A stretch of 7,559 nucleotides of DNA from an uncultured Coleofasciculus sp. (GTDB taxonomy: Bacteria > Cyanobacteriota > Cyanobacteriia > Cyanobacteriales > Coleofasciculaceae), in NCBI GenBank assembly GCA_902805485.1, contig CADCTM010000840.1, positions 1 through 7,559 on the forward strand, given 5' to 3'. Within the stretch, counting starts at the first letter, position 1. Every line of letters starts with the position of its first letter. The notes below the pieces were generated by a model. That model made no database searches, was not told the origin of the DNA, and worked only from the letters and a program-made list of their open reading frames with translations. Below, one piece after another: positions 1 through 5,788 of the stretch. The translations under genes were made by a program, and so were the position numbers.

Positions 1-1541
1 ATCCAGCCCATATTCCACTTCAAATTAAAGCCCAAACCACCCACATAAGTCGGCCAAGACACCATTGGCCAATCCGTTGACTCCTCAGCAATCGATAAGA
101 CACCAGGATAATAGCTAAAGATTAGATGATTCGTCTGTCTTAAGAAATCCGCCGCCTCAATGTTCTCCCGTCCTCCATACTGATTAGTTAACCATTCCCC
201 CGCCGGACGGCAATAATCCAGGTACAGCATAGAAGCAACCGCATCCACCCGCATTCCATCAATGTGGTACTTATCAAACCAGAACAGCGCATTGGCAAAC
301 AGGAAGTTCCGGATCTCATTGCGGTTGTAATTAAATACCAACGTCCCCCATTCCTTATGTTCGCCCTTACGGGGGTCGGCGTGTTCGTAGAGGTGAGTGC
401 CATCAAAGAAAGCCAAACCATGACCATCTTTAGGAAAATGACCTGGCACCCAGTCCACAATTACCCCAATACCGTTTTGGTGGCATTGGTCAACAAAATA
501 CATGAAGTCTTCCGGCGTCCCATGACGCGAGGTGCAGGCATAGTATCCTGTAACTTGATACCCCCAAGAGCCATCAAACGGATGCTCCGCTATGGGCAAT
601 AGCTCAATATGTGTGAATCCCAGCTCCTTGACATAAGGAATCAGCTTTTGAGCCAGTTCCCGGTAGGTCAGGAAACGCGCCCCTGGTCTAAGTTCTGAAA
701 CAGTCACTACAGGTTCAGTTTCACCATTTTCTAAGATGCCAGGTTCCCCAGAGGACGCATGAAGCCAAGAACCCAAATGCACTTCATAAACAGAAATTGG
801 CTTACTCAACGCCTCGGTATGACGGCGCTGCTCCATCCAATCTGAATCATTCCACTTATAAGAATCCAAGTCAGTAACAATAGAAGCTGTTTTTGGTCGC
901 ACCTCTTGCTGGAACCCGTAAGGGTCAGATTTTTCGTAAATGTGACCATCAATATTTTTGATTTCGTATTTGTAGTGTTCCCCAACACCAATTTCTGGAA
1001 TAAACAGTTCCCAGACACCTGTCACGCCTTTCCGCATCTGATGCTTCCGTCCATCCCAGTAGTTAAAATCTCCCAGAACAGAAGCATTACGGGCGTTAGG
1101 TGCCCAAACCGCAAAGTAAACTCCCTTAACACCATCAATTTGGGTGGGGTGAGCGCCCATTTTTTCGTAAACGCGGTGATGATTTCCTTCTGCAAATAAA
1201 TGCAAGTCAAATTCGGTTAGTAAGGGTGAAGGGAAGCCATAGGGGTCGTAAATTACCCGTTCATGCTCTCCTTCCTTGAGCCGTATCTGGTAATTCGCCA
1301 GTTCGTTGGTTTCAATTGTTACTTCAAAAAAGTGCGGATGATGTACAGATTGCATTAGGTGTTCTGTACGCTCTTCTGGGCGAACCACCCAGGCGGCTTC
1401 TGCATTCGGTAGGTAAGCTCGCACAACCCAACTGGTCTTACCATCCTGTTCAAATCGATGGGGACCAAGGACTTCAAACGGGTCGTGGTGTTGGTTCCAA
1501 ACAATCCGGTCAATTTGGTCAGGGGCTATTATTGGGGACAT
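1..1541 (-). CDS. glgB: 1,4-alpha-glucan (glycogen) branching enzyme, 3' end cut by the window
   Basis: GlgB makes the alpha-1,6 branch points of glycogen by cutting an alpha-1,4 chain and transferring it; it is a cytosolic GH13 enzyme. 513 codons are visible. The N-terminal module (about 1-120, with DPFEVLGPH) is followed by a CBM48 domain (about 130-225, VYFAVWAPNA then LGDFNYWDG) and the catalytic barrel from about residue 250 (YEVHLGSW). Region I is DWVPGHF (D363-F369). The nucleophile is Asp433 in GMRVDAVASM, and the acid/base is Glu486 in IAEEST. Their 53-residue spacing equals that of E. coli D405/E458. Region IV (HDE) and the C-terminal beta domain lie past the left edge; cyanobacterial GlgB is usually about 750-770 residues. 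The ATG at 1541-1539 fits the family N-terminus, though the ribosome binding site is weak (AAAGG about 12 bases upstream). The gene seems to be transcribed alone from a promoter just upstream. Confidence 0.97.
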   Translation of the reverse strand, partial: MSPIIAPDQIDRIVWNQHHDPFEVLGPHRFEQDGKTSWVVRAYLPNAEAAWVVRPEERTEHLMQSVHHPHFFEVTIETNELANYQIRLKEGEHERVIYDPYGFPSPLLTEFDLHLFAEGNHHRVYEKMGAHPTQIDGVKGVYFAVWAPNARNASVLGDFNYWDGRKHQMRKGVTGVWELFIPEIGVGEHYKYEIKNIDGHIYEKSDPYGFQQEVRPKTASIVTDLDSYKWNDSDWMEQRRHTEALSKPISVYEVHLGSWLHASSGEPGILENGETEPVVTVSELRPGARFLTYRELAQKLIPYVKELGFTHIELLPIAEHPFDGSWGYQVTGYYACTSRHGTPEDFMYFVDQCHQNGIGVIVDWVPGHFPKDGHGLAFFDGTHLYEHADPRKGEHKEWGTLVFNYNRNEIRNFLFANALFWFDKYHIDGMRVDAVASMLYLDYCRPAGEWLTNQYGGRENIEAADFLRQTNHLIFSYYPGVLSIAEESTDWPMVSWPTYVGGLGFNLKWNMGW

Positions 1542-1568
1542 CAAGCTATATACCTTTATAAACAGCGA

Positions 1569-1576
1569 GCGATCGC
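1569..1576. repeat. HIP1 palindrome GCGATCGC
   Basis: Exact copy of the highly iterated palindrome that is over-represented in most cyanobacterial genomes. It lies in the glgB leader, about 28 bases before the start codon. Confidence 0.85.
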
Positions 1577-1591
1577 ATAATAATCTTAATA

Positions 1592-1620
1592 TTTATATAG
1601 ATTTTTGTTTTTTTCTACAA
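1592..1620 (-). promoter_or_regulatory. candidate glgB promoter
   Basis: Read on the minus strand, TTGTAG (1620-1615) is followed after 17 bases by TATAAA (1597-1592). The -10 matches 5 of 6 consensus bases, while the -35 matches only 3 of 6. The region is very AT-rich. Transcription would begin near 1585, giving a leader of about 45 bases before the glgB ATG. This rests on pattern only; the AT-rich stretch could offer other -10 choices. Confidence 0.4.
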
Positions 1621-1852
1621 ATATTACCTTATACTCCCCCTAGTTTAGAGCTAGCGCGAGAACAGATTCCTCCATCTCCGGCAACCACAGGGAAATTACT
1701 TCGAGCGTTTTCTTCGTTTGATATCCAGTACTACAAATTTTTAATCGATATTTATTGATGTAGCTCTTAGTCTTGAAATGACGCACGTCAAACCGTGTCC
1801 CCGTTTTGTAGAAGCCTCACCTAAAACTCCGATCAGCTTTGCTTATCCTTGG
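1621..1852. other. spacer between glgB promoter and exported-protein gene; no gene seen
   Basis: I find no convincing coding sequence here on either strand. It contains a short inverted repeat TGACG-CA-CGTCA (1779-1790) of unknown meaning and a weak hairpin at 1831-1847. Both flanking genes read leftward, so this stretch must end one transcript and hold any upstream control sites for glgB. Confidence 0.5.
1831..1847 (-). terminator. weak hairpin just after the exported-protein gene
   Basis: On the minus strand GATAAGC and GCTGATC can pair around an AAA loop with one mismatch, starting 5 bases after the stop codon at 1853. Only a short T run (GTTTTAG) follows a few bases later, so this is a poor intrinsic terminator at best. 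Confidence 0.25.
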
Positions 1853-2143
1853 TTACAAAGGAACAATTGTTCGCAGTAGCCGACGGATGCGTAGTAGCAA
1901 AATCAATTGCTGGAACTTCGAGTTAATTTCCGGCGCGAATGTACCCTCTGCTATCTGCGCTTTAAGTTGGGCGTACTCGGCGGCGGTTAGTGGCTTTCCA
2001 TCAATTGGCGAGCGCGCACGTGTAATAATCTCAGTCCTCAACACCTCTTCTGGCACATCCTCTGGCGGTGGCAAACCCCAAGCTGGTTTAACCCCAATCA
2101 ACGTTGCGCCCAGCAATACACTCAAGAATTTAACTTGTCTCAT
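1853..2143 (-). CDS. small exported protein of unknown function (96 aa)
   Basis: The protein starts with a Sec signal peptide: basic MRQVK, a hydrophobic core (about 6-18) and a likely cleavage site after Ala-Trp-Gly (residues 21-23). The mature part of about 73 residues begins LPPPEDVPEEVLRTEI, continues through ARSPIDGKPLTAAEYAQL (about 43-60) and ends in a Leu/Arg-rich helix (LILLLRIRRLLRTIVPL). The motif PPEDxPEEVLRTEI with DGKPLTAAEYAQL resembles, from memory, small cyanobacterial hypothetical proteins; I know of no function. The mature protein should act in the periplasm, perhaps held near a membrane by the basic-hydrophobic end. The ATG is preceded by AGGAAAGGAAAG, a strong purine-rich ribosome binding site, which sits partly inside a leader hairpin. 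The opposite strand is also open here, but the signal peptide, ribosome binding site and family-like motif favour this strand. Confidence 0.85.
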   Translation of the reverse strand: MRQVKFLSVLLGATLIGVKPAWGLPPPEDVPEEVLRTEIITRARSPIDGKPLTAAEYAQLKAQIAEGTFAPEINSKFQQLILLLRIRRLLRTIVPL

Positions 2144-2154
2144 CTGTTAACTTT

Positions 2155-2188
2155 CCTTTCCTGATTCTTCAAGGGCTAATCAGAAAGG
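2155..2188 (-). promoter_or_regulatory. leader hairpin covering the ribosome binding site of the exported-protein gene
   Basis: In the minus-strand mRNA, CCTTTCTGATT (2188-2178) pairs with AATCAGGAAAGG (2166-2155) around an 11-base loop: 11 base pairs with one bulged G. The 3' arm contains AGGAAAGG, the main part of the ribosome binding site, about 12 bases before the ATG; only AAAG is left unpaired. The pairing is visible in the sequence. That it limits translation, or opens with heat or on binding a partner, is inference. Confidence 0.5.
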
Positions 2189-2209
2189 AATGCCAAAATG
2201 TTGTTCACT

Positions 2210-2237
2210 TTAATACGGAAAATGCGACATCAGACAA
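2210..2237 (-). promoter_or_regulatory. candidate promoter of the exported-protein gene
   Basis: On the minus strand TTGTCT (2237-2232) and TATTAA (2215-2210) are 16 bases apart; each matches 4 of 6 consensus bases. A start near 2203 would give a leader of about 60 bases containing the hairpin at 2155-2188. The gene might instead be read through from the lipoprotein gene upstream. Confidence 0.28.
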
Positions 2238-2251
2238 TAAGCCTGAATGCC

Positions 2252-2320
2252 GCAAGGGTATGAGGAGCGAACCTCTTGCCTTTTCAATCCGGTGTCGGCG
2301 CGACCCAAAAGCGATCGCGC
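2252..2320. other. two hairpins between the two small exported-protein genes
   Basis: The first has arms GCGCGA (2298-2303) and TCGCGC (2315-2320), 6 GC-rich pairs and an 11-base loop, starting 6 bases past the lipoprotein stop in the minus-strand message. The second nests GAGG/CCTC (2262-2265, 2272-2275) within GCAA/TTGC (2252-2255, 2276-2279). Neither is followed by a T run on the minus strand; the second is followed by CTTTT on the plus strand. They may slow or end lipoprotein transcription, but they are not classic terminators. Confidence 0.3.
2311..2318. repeat. HIP1 palindrome GCGATCGC
   Basis: Exact HIP1 copy, overlapping one arm of the GC-rich hairpin just downstream of the lipoprotein gene. 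Confidence 0.85.
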
Positions 2321-2326
2321 GTCCAA

Positions 2327-2455
2327 CTAGCTAGCGGCGGGAGAGGGAGACGCTGGGGAAGCACCATCGCCAGCACCACCACCACCAGGCTGGCAGGCTC
2401 CCAGAGTGGTCGCCAAAGTCAATAACAGAGCCAATCCAATTAATTTCTTGTTCAT
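2327..2455 (-). CDS. very small lipoprotein (42 aa)
   Basis: This short gene has all the marks of a bacterial lipoprotein. The start MNKK is basic, residues 5-18 are hydrophobic (LIGLALLLTLATTL), and a lipobox LGAC places the lipidated cysteine at residue 21. The mature peptide is only 22 residues: CQPGGGG, then a Gly/Ala/Ser/Pro-rich tail (AGDGASPASPSPAAS) without evident fold. GAGGAG lies just before the ATG (2459-2464 on the plus strand), a strong though close ribosome binding site. Asp at mature position +9 is too far away to matter for sorting; Gln at +2 gives no inner-membrane retention signal in the E. coli sense. It would be exported, lipidated and anchored in the envelope. Function is unknown; similar tiny lipoproteins occur in cyanobacteria. 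It lies 183 bases upstream of the other exported-protein gene on the same strand and may share its transcript. Confidence 0.8.
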   Translation of the reverse strand: MNKKLIGLALLLTLATTLGACQPGGGGAGDGASPASPSPAAS

Positions 2456-2466
2456 ACACTCCTCTT

Positions 2467-2495
2467 TTTTCACAGGCTGCGTTGAAAGATATATT
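2467..2495 (+). promoter_or_regulatory. candidate promoter for a small RNA
   Basis: TTTTCA (2467-2472, 4 of 6 matches) and TATATT (2490-2495, 5 of 6) are 17 bases apart on the plus strand. A transcript would start near 2502 and run into the terminator hairpin at 2561-2583. The AT-rich core could also serve leftward as a -10 (TAATAT) for the lipoprotein gene. Confidence 0.25.
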
Positions 2496-2501
2496 ACGCT
2501 A

Positions 2502-2583
2502 GCCCATCACAATTCTACAGTTTTAGCATGAAGAAATATTCTTGACGCATTTATTAGGAAAGATCGCTCCAAGAGCGATTTTT
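2502..2583 (+). ncRNA. possible small RNA of about 80 bases
   Basis: A promoter-like pair at 2467-2495 and a clear terminator-type hairpin at 2561-2583 bracket about 80 bases that encode no plausible protein on this strand. No plus-strand gene in the window lies upstream that would need this terminator. I do not recognise it as Yfr1, Yfr2, PsrR1, 6S or another known family. If real, it would be divergent from the lipoprotein gene and upstream of the kinase promoter. The 5' end is inferred only. Confidence 0.25.
2561..2583 (+). terminator. intrinsic terminator without an upstream gene
   Basis: AGATCGCTC (2561-2569) pairs with GAGCGATTT (2573-2581), one pair being G-U, around a CAA loop; TTTTT spans 2579-2583 and a further T-rich stretch follows. 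On the minus strand the hairpin is followed by CTTTCC rather than a T run, so it works best rightward. All recognised genes to its left read leftward, so it terminates either an unseen small RNA or antisense transcription. Confidence 0.5.
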
Positions 2584-2649
2584 GTGTTTATCTCAATCGC
2601 TTGTAAATCCGCCCCAGCCAGAATAGTCATCAATTTGCCAAAGCCTTTA

Positions 2650-2691
2650 GTACTCATAACTACAATTTTTTCGGAATAAAGTCAGTACAAT
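2650..2691 (+). promoter_or_regulatory. NtcA-activated type promoter of the histidine kinase gene
   Basis: A perfect NtcA box GTA-N8-TAC (2650-2663, GTACTCATAACTAC) is followed by exactly 22 bases and then TACAAT (2686-2691), matching the known NtcA-activated layout GTAN8TAC-N20-24-TAN3T. No good -35 box is present, as expected for such promoters. With a start near 2698 the box would be centred about -41.5. NtcA is the global nitrogen regulator of cyanobacteria and binds when 2-oxoglutarate is high. The implied leader to the kinase start is about 110 bases. Motif and spacing are seen directly; binding is inferred. Confidence 0.6.
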
Positions 2692-2807
2692 ACACAAAAA
2701 ATGTCTTTCAGGAATTTTAATCGAGGATGATGTTCAAGTGAGACTCCTTCTACCTCCTTAAAATTTACAGGAAATAGAAGTGCCCAGTATCATAAAAGTG
2801 AGGCATT

Positions 2808-5000
2808 GTGTTCTCTAGTACCAGTCGTGTTATTCAAGGGTTCCAAGCCTGGATCAAGTATCCCCCAAGGCAAGGCGCATTGCTCCAGAAAATTGTTGAT
2901 CGTATCCGCAATTCTCTGGAGTTACAAGTAGTCCTTCAAACAGCCGTCGATGAAATTACTCCATTACTCAGATTAGATTGCTGTAGTTTTTTATGGTACT
3001 TCAAAGATACTCAACGGGTTCAAGTCGTTTATGAACGAAAAACCGCTCCCTGTACACCTTCTCGTCTGGGATATCACCCACTAGAGAGCTTCGGCAACCT
3101 TACCACTGCCTTGGTCGCCGGTGAGCTAGCCAGCGTAAGTGGGGCGCTAAAATCGAAGCAGACGGGGTTGAGTTGGAGCGCTCAACAATTTTTCCAGTTA
3201 CTGCCGAGTAGAAAACAGCCGCTAAAGCCTGAGCCTTCTAATTGCCCCAAAGAGGAGCAGCAACTATTTGGTCATAGTGCAAGCTTAATCATTCCTGTCA
3301 CCAGTAACGAATCAGGAATCGGATTCATCGCTTGTTTTTCAAAGAAAACCCGTCACTGGGGTCTTGCCGAAATCAAGTTTTTAAAGTCCATCGCCCAACC
3401 CTTAGAGATTGCAATTCGTCAAGCGCAACTCTACGAGCAAACGCAAAAACAAGCACTCCGTGAGCGTGTTGTCAACCACATCATCAATCAGACTCGTCAA
3501 AGTTTCGACAGCGAAACAATATTAAGGGAAGCTTCCCAAGAACTATTAGCCGCATTAGAGGTAGATCATTGCCTTATTCATCTTGTTGAAGAGGCAAAAC
3601 AGGATCTCGTAGAACATAACTCCGAGTATGCCAGCTCATCCAAAAGTCGCGCAACCTACCGCAGAAAACAGCTTTATGAAGTGTGTCGGCCGCCCTTTGC
3701 CTCCGTTGTTGAAAACTTTAACACCTACGAACCGCTAACCCAATGGGTAATTGAGCATCAACAACTAGTCGTCATTCCAGACATTGCACAAGACAAACGA
3801 ATTAATCAAACCAACATCGACTACAACAAAGCCCACAAATCATCAATTGTGGTCCCCGTGCAAGCCAATGGCACACTCTACGCCATACTTCATCTCAGTC
3901 AATGTTCCCATCGTTACTGGTCAACAAACGACTGTAAACTCGCCCAATCCGTAGCCGATCAACTAGCGATTTCTCTACAACAAGCTTATTTATACGCCCA
4001 AACCCAAGACCAAGCAACCCAAGCAAGCAAGCAAGCGCAGAAGATGGAACAGATGCTTGAAGAACTGCAACAGACACAAGCACAGTTAATTCAAACTGAA
4101 AAAATGTCAAGTTTAGGTCGGATGGTGGCTGGCGTTGCTCACGAAATTAACAACCCCATTAGCTTTATTTACGGCAATATTCCTTACATTGAAAACTACG
4201 TCAGTAGCTTGCTGACCCTTGTCCAAGCTTACCAAGCTCACCATCCCCAGCCCCATAGTCAAATCCAAAAACTGGTTGACGAAACAGAAATAGATTTTTT
4301 ACTCAGAGACTTGCCCAAAATTCTAAAGTCCATGCAAGCAGGATCTCAACGCATTCATGAAATTGTTCAGCTATTGCAGAAATTTTCAAGAGCAAATGAA
4401 ACATCGCCAAAAGCGATCGACCTCAACTCCGCATTAGAAAATACACTGTTGATTCTACACAACCAAATCTCTGGCACAATTCAAATTGAGCGACATTACG
4501 ATAACTTACCGCCAGTCGAATGTTACCCAAAACAAATTAATCAAGCCTTACAGAGTATCCTAACCAACGCTGTCGAAGCCCTTAATCGCTCGTCTAACTC
4601 CAATAAAACCATTACGCTGCGGACAACCTGGATACCAAGCGAGGCAGTTCCAAAAGAAGGTCGAGTGCAAATTGCCCTCCGAGACAACGGCCCTGGAATT
4701 AAACCAGAAATTCAGTCGAGAATTTTTGAACCCTTCTTCACGACCAAAGATGTCGGACAGGGTAAAGGTTTAGGACTGACAGTAAGTTATCAAACCATCG
4801 TCAATCAACATCACGGTCAATTAGATGTTAGGTCTCAACCCGATCAAGGAACAGAGTTTATACTCGAAATACCCGCCAGACATCCTCAACTTCCAACAAC
4901 TAACTCGCTTTCCTATTCGTCAATGACTACAGTATCTCCTGCCAAATCTCCATTACAAAACACAAAACCCGTAGCAGCCGGAACCAACAGTGGATGTTAG
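2808..5000 (+). CDS. soluble sensor histidine kinase with two GAF domains (730 aa)
   Basis: This kinase would autophosphorylate on histidine and pass the phosphate to an unidentified response regulator. Two GAF sensor domains (about 35-205 and 235-395) are followed by a Gln-rich coiled coil (about 400-432), a dimerisation domain with the phosphorylated His445 in VAGVAHEINNP, and an ATPase domain: N box Asn587 (ILTNAVEAL), G1 DNGPG from Asp626, F box FEPFFTTK, G2 GKGLGL from Gly652. No membrane segment or receiver domain is present; the last 40 residues are a Ser/Thr/Pro-rich tail. GAF2 resembles the cyanobacteriochrome class (LHLSQCSHRYW) but has no Cys-His where bilin is normally attached, so it probably senses something else. 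The start is GTG: a stop (2799-2801) lies just upstream, no in-frame ATG occurs until residue 413, and GAGG sits 4 bases before it. An NtcA-type promoter precedes the gene. Confidence 0.93.
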   Translation: MFSSTSRVIQGFQAWIKYPPRQGALLQKIVDRIRNSLELQVVLQTAVDEITPLLRLDCCSFLWYFKDTQRVQVVYERKTAPCTPSRLGYHPLESFGNLTTALVAGELASVSGALKSKQTGLSWSAQQFFQLLPSRKQPLKPEPSNCPKEEQQLFGHSASLIIPVTSNESGIGFIACFSKKTRHWGLAEIKFLKSIAQPLEIAIRQAQLYEQTQKQALRERVVNHIINQTRQSFDSETILREASQELLAALEVDHCLIHLVEEAKQDLVEHNSEYASSSKSRATYRRKQLYEVCRPPFASVVENFNTYEPLTQWVIEHQQLVVIPDIAQDKRINQTNIDYNKAHKSSIVVPVQANGTLYAILHLSQCSHRYWSTNDCKLAQSVADQLAISLQQAYLYAQTQDQATQASKQAQKMEQMLEELQQTQAQLIQTEKMSSLGRMVAGVAHEINNPISFIYGNIPYIENYVSSLLTLVQAYQAHHPQPHSQIQKLVDETEIDFLLRDLPKILKSMQAGSQRIHEIVQLLQKFSRANETSPKAIDLNSALENTLLILHNQISGTIQIERHYDNLPPVECYPKQINQALQSILTNAVEALNRSSNSNKTITLRTTWIPSEAVPKEGRVQIALRDNGPGIKPEIQSRIFEPFFTTKDVGQGKGLGLTVSYQTIVNQHHGQLDVRSQPDQGTEFILEIPARHPQLPTTNSLSYSSMTTVSPAKSPLQNTKPVAAGTNSGC

Positions 5001-5023
5001 GATGGGTTCGATTAACGAGTTTT

Positions 5024-5043
5024 TAGCTGATCGCTATCAGCTA
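5024..5043 (+). terminator. hairpin after the histidine kinase gene
   Basis: TAGCTGAT (5024-5031) and ATCAGCTA (5036-5043) form a perfect 8-pair stem with a CGCT loop, 23 bases past the kinase stop. No T run follows (CTAGTTATTT), so termination would be inefficient by classic rules; it could also be a regulatory hairpin before the FtsL-like gene 40 bases on. Confidence 0.38.
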
Positions 5044-5082
5044 CTAGTTATTTAGTAACGTGTTAAATTTCCTAACCGCCAA

Positions 5083-5613
5083 ATGCTTATGAATGCTGCC
5101 CCTCGCTCAGTTATGCCCCAAGGACGTCGGTCGAAAAGACCCACGGCTAACTCCAGAGTGACACGCTCAAGGGCAGCAGCCTCATCAATGCCCACGCATC
5201 TGCCGTCTATAACGGCAAGACAAAAGGTAGAAAAGCTCAACACCGCGCAACCGCCTGTACCAATTTGGCTTTCGCCGCTACTATTTTTACAACGTAGCTC
5301 CGATATTGTGACCTTTGTACTGGTTGCTATGACGCTGGCGCTATACTCTTGGACTGTTTATACCCAGCAGCAGTGGTCGCAGGAGTACCGAAAACTGGAA
5401 AACCTGCAACGCGATGAGCGACACCTTACGACAACGAATGCCGTAATCAAAGACCAACTAGCTCAACAAGCGGAAAAGCCAGCTACAGGATTGGTTTCTC
5501 CCAGCCCAGCCAACACGATTTTCCTGACACCAGCACCCCAGCGTCAAGTTCGTAGTAACTCAACCAATACAGCCGACCCAGAACCAGGAGCAAAAGCTCC
5601 CTTGGGGTATTAG
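5083..5613 (+). CDS. FtsL-like cell division membrane protein (176 aa)
   Basis: A bitopic protein with a basic cytoplasmic N-terminal region (about 1-68, rich in Arg/Ser), one membrane helix (about 75-93, IVTFVLVAMTLALYSWTVY), a coiled-coil-like segment outside the membrane (about 95-131, with YRKLENLQRDERHL and VIKDQLAQQ) and a Pro/Thr/Ser-rich tail containing SPANTIFLTPAPQR (140-154). Layout and position directly before ftsI match FtsL, which with FtsB and FtsQ recruits and activates FtsW-FtsI at the septum. FtsL sequences diverge strongly, so topology and gene order are the argument. Its cytoplasmic part and C-terminal tail are longer than in E. coli FtsL (121 residues). The start could be the ATG at 5083, 5089 or 5113; none has a clear ribosome binding site, and a stop at 5056-5058 rules out a longer form with a standard start. 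FtsB-like or another septal protein is the main alternative. Confidence 0.85.
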   Translation: MLMNAAPRSVMPQGRRSKRPTANSRVTRSRAAASSMPTHLPSITARQKVEKLNTAQPPVPIWLSPLLFLQRSSDIVTFVLVAMTLALYSWTVYTQQQWSQEYRKLENLQRDERHLTTTNAVIKDQLAQQAEKPATGLVSPSPANTIFLTPAPQRQVRSNSTNTADPEPGAKAPLGY

Positions 5614-5702
5614 GATATCAAAAATTAAAAAGGAGTAATTCCTCTGAATCTAGGGGATTCGTCGTGGGTACCTTGTGTTGCCCAAATCCTGTTTTTCTGC
5701 AA

Positions 5703-5733
5703 CCTATTTGTTAGCGTAGCGGAGCAAACTAGG
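5703..5733. repeat. palindromic element with TAGCGTAGCGGAGC core
   Basis: Arms CCTATTTG (5703-5710) and CAAACTAGG (5725-5733) pair with one bulged base around a core GTTAGCGTAGCGGAGC. TAGCGTAGCGGAGC-like cores recall short dispersed repeats in filamentous cyanobacterial genomes. It lies between the FtsL-like gene and ftsI. Only one copy is in the window, so its repeat status is inferred. Confidence 0.35.
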
Positions 5734-5788
5734 CTTTAATCCCATCATTTTTAAATTTTCATGGATTGAGCAAGGCAACAGTGAAATT

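Noticed and set aside
188..1561. Several open frames of 60-110 codons on both strands within or across the start of glgB
   Set aside because: glgB itself reads continuously through this stretch with all expected motifs; the others are shadow frames of its codons.
1778..1879. 33-codon plus-strand frame starting MTHVKPCPRFVEASPK
   Set aside because: No ribosome binding site, overlaps the end of the exported-protein gene, and matches nothing I recognise.
1839..2150. 103-codon open frame on the plus strand opposite the exported-protein gene
   Set aside because: No ribosome binding site or family resemblance, and the minus strand has a signal peptide, strong ribosome binding site and patterned motifs.
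2523..2657. 44-codon minus-strand frame starting MSTKGFGKLMTILAGAD
   Set aside because: No ribosome binding site, its start lies within the NtcA box, and it runs through the terminator hairpin. It might be a gene remnant but nothing supports it as a gene.
3895..4110. Minus-strand frame inside the kinase gene
   Set aside because: Shadow of the kinase coding sequence.
5052..5243. Minus-strand frame over the start of the FtsL-like gene
   Set aside because: The plus-strand protein has a membrane helix, coiled coil and ftsI context; the reverse frame has none of these supports.
5630..5788. AAAAAGGAG (a ribosome-binding-site-like sequence) after the FtsL-like gene, suggesting a small gene before ftsI
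   Set aside because: No ATG or plausible GTG/TTG start at suitable distance opens a frame with protein-like content.
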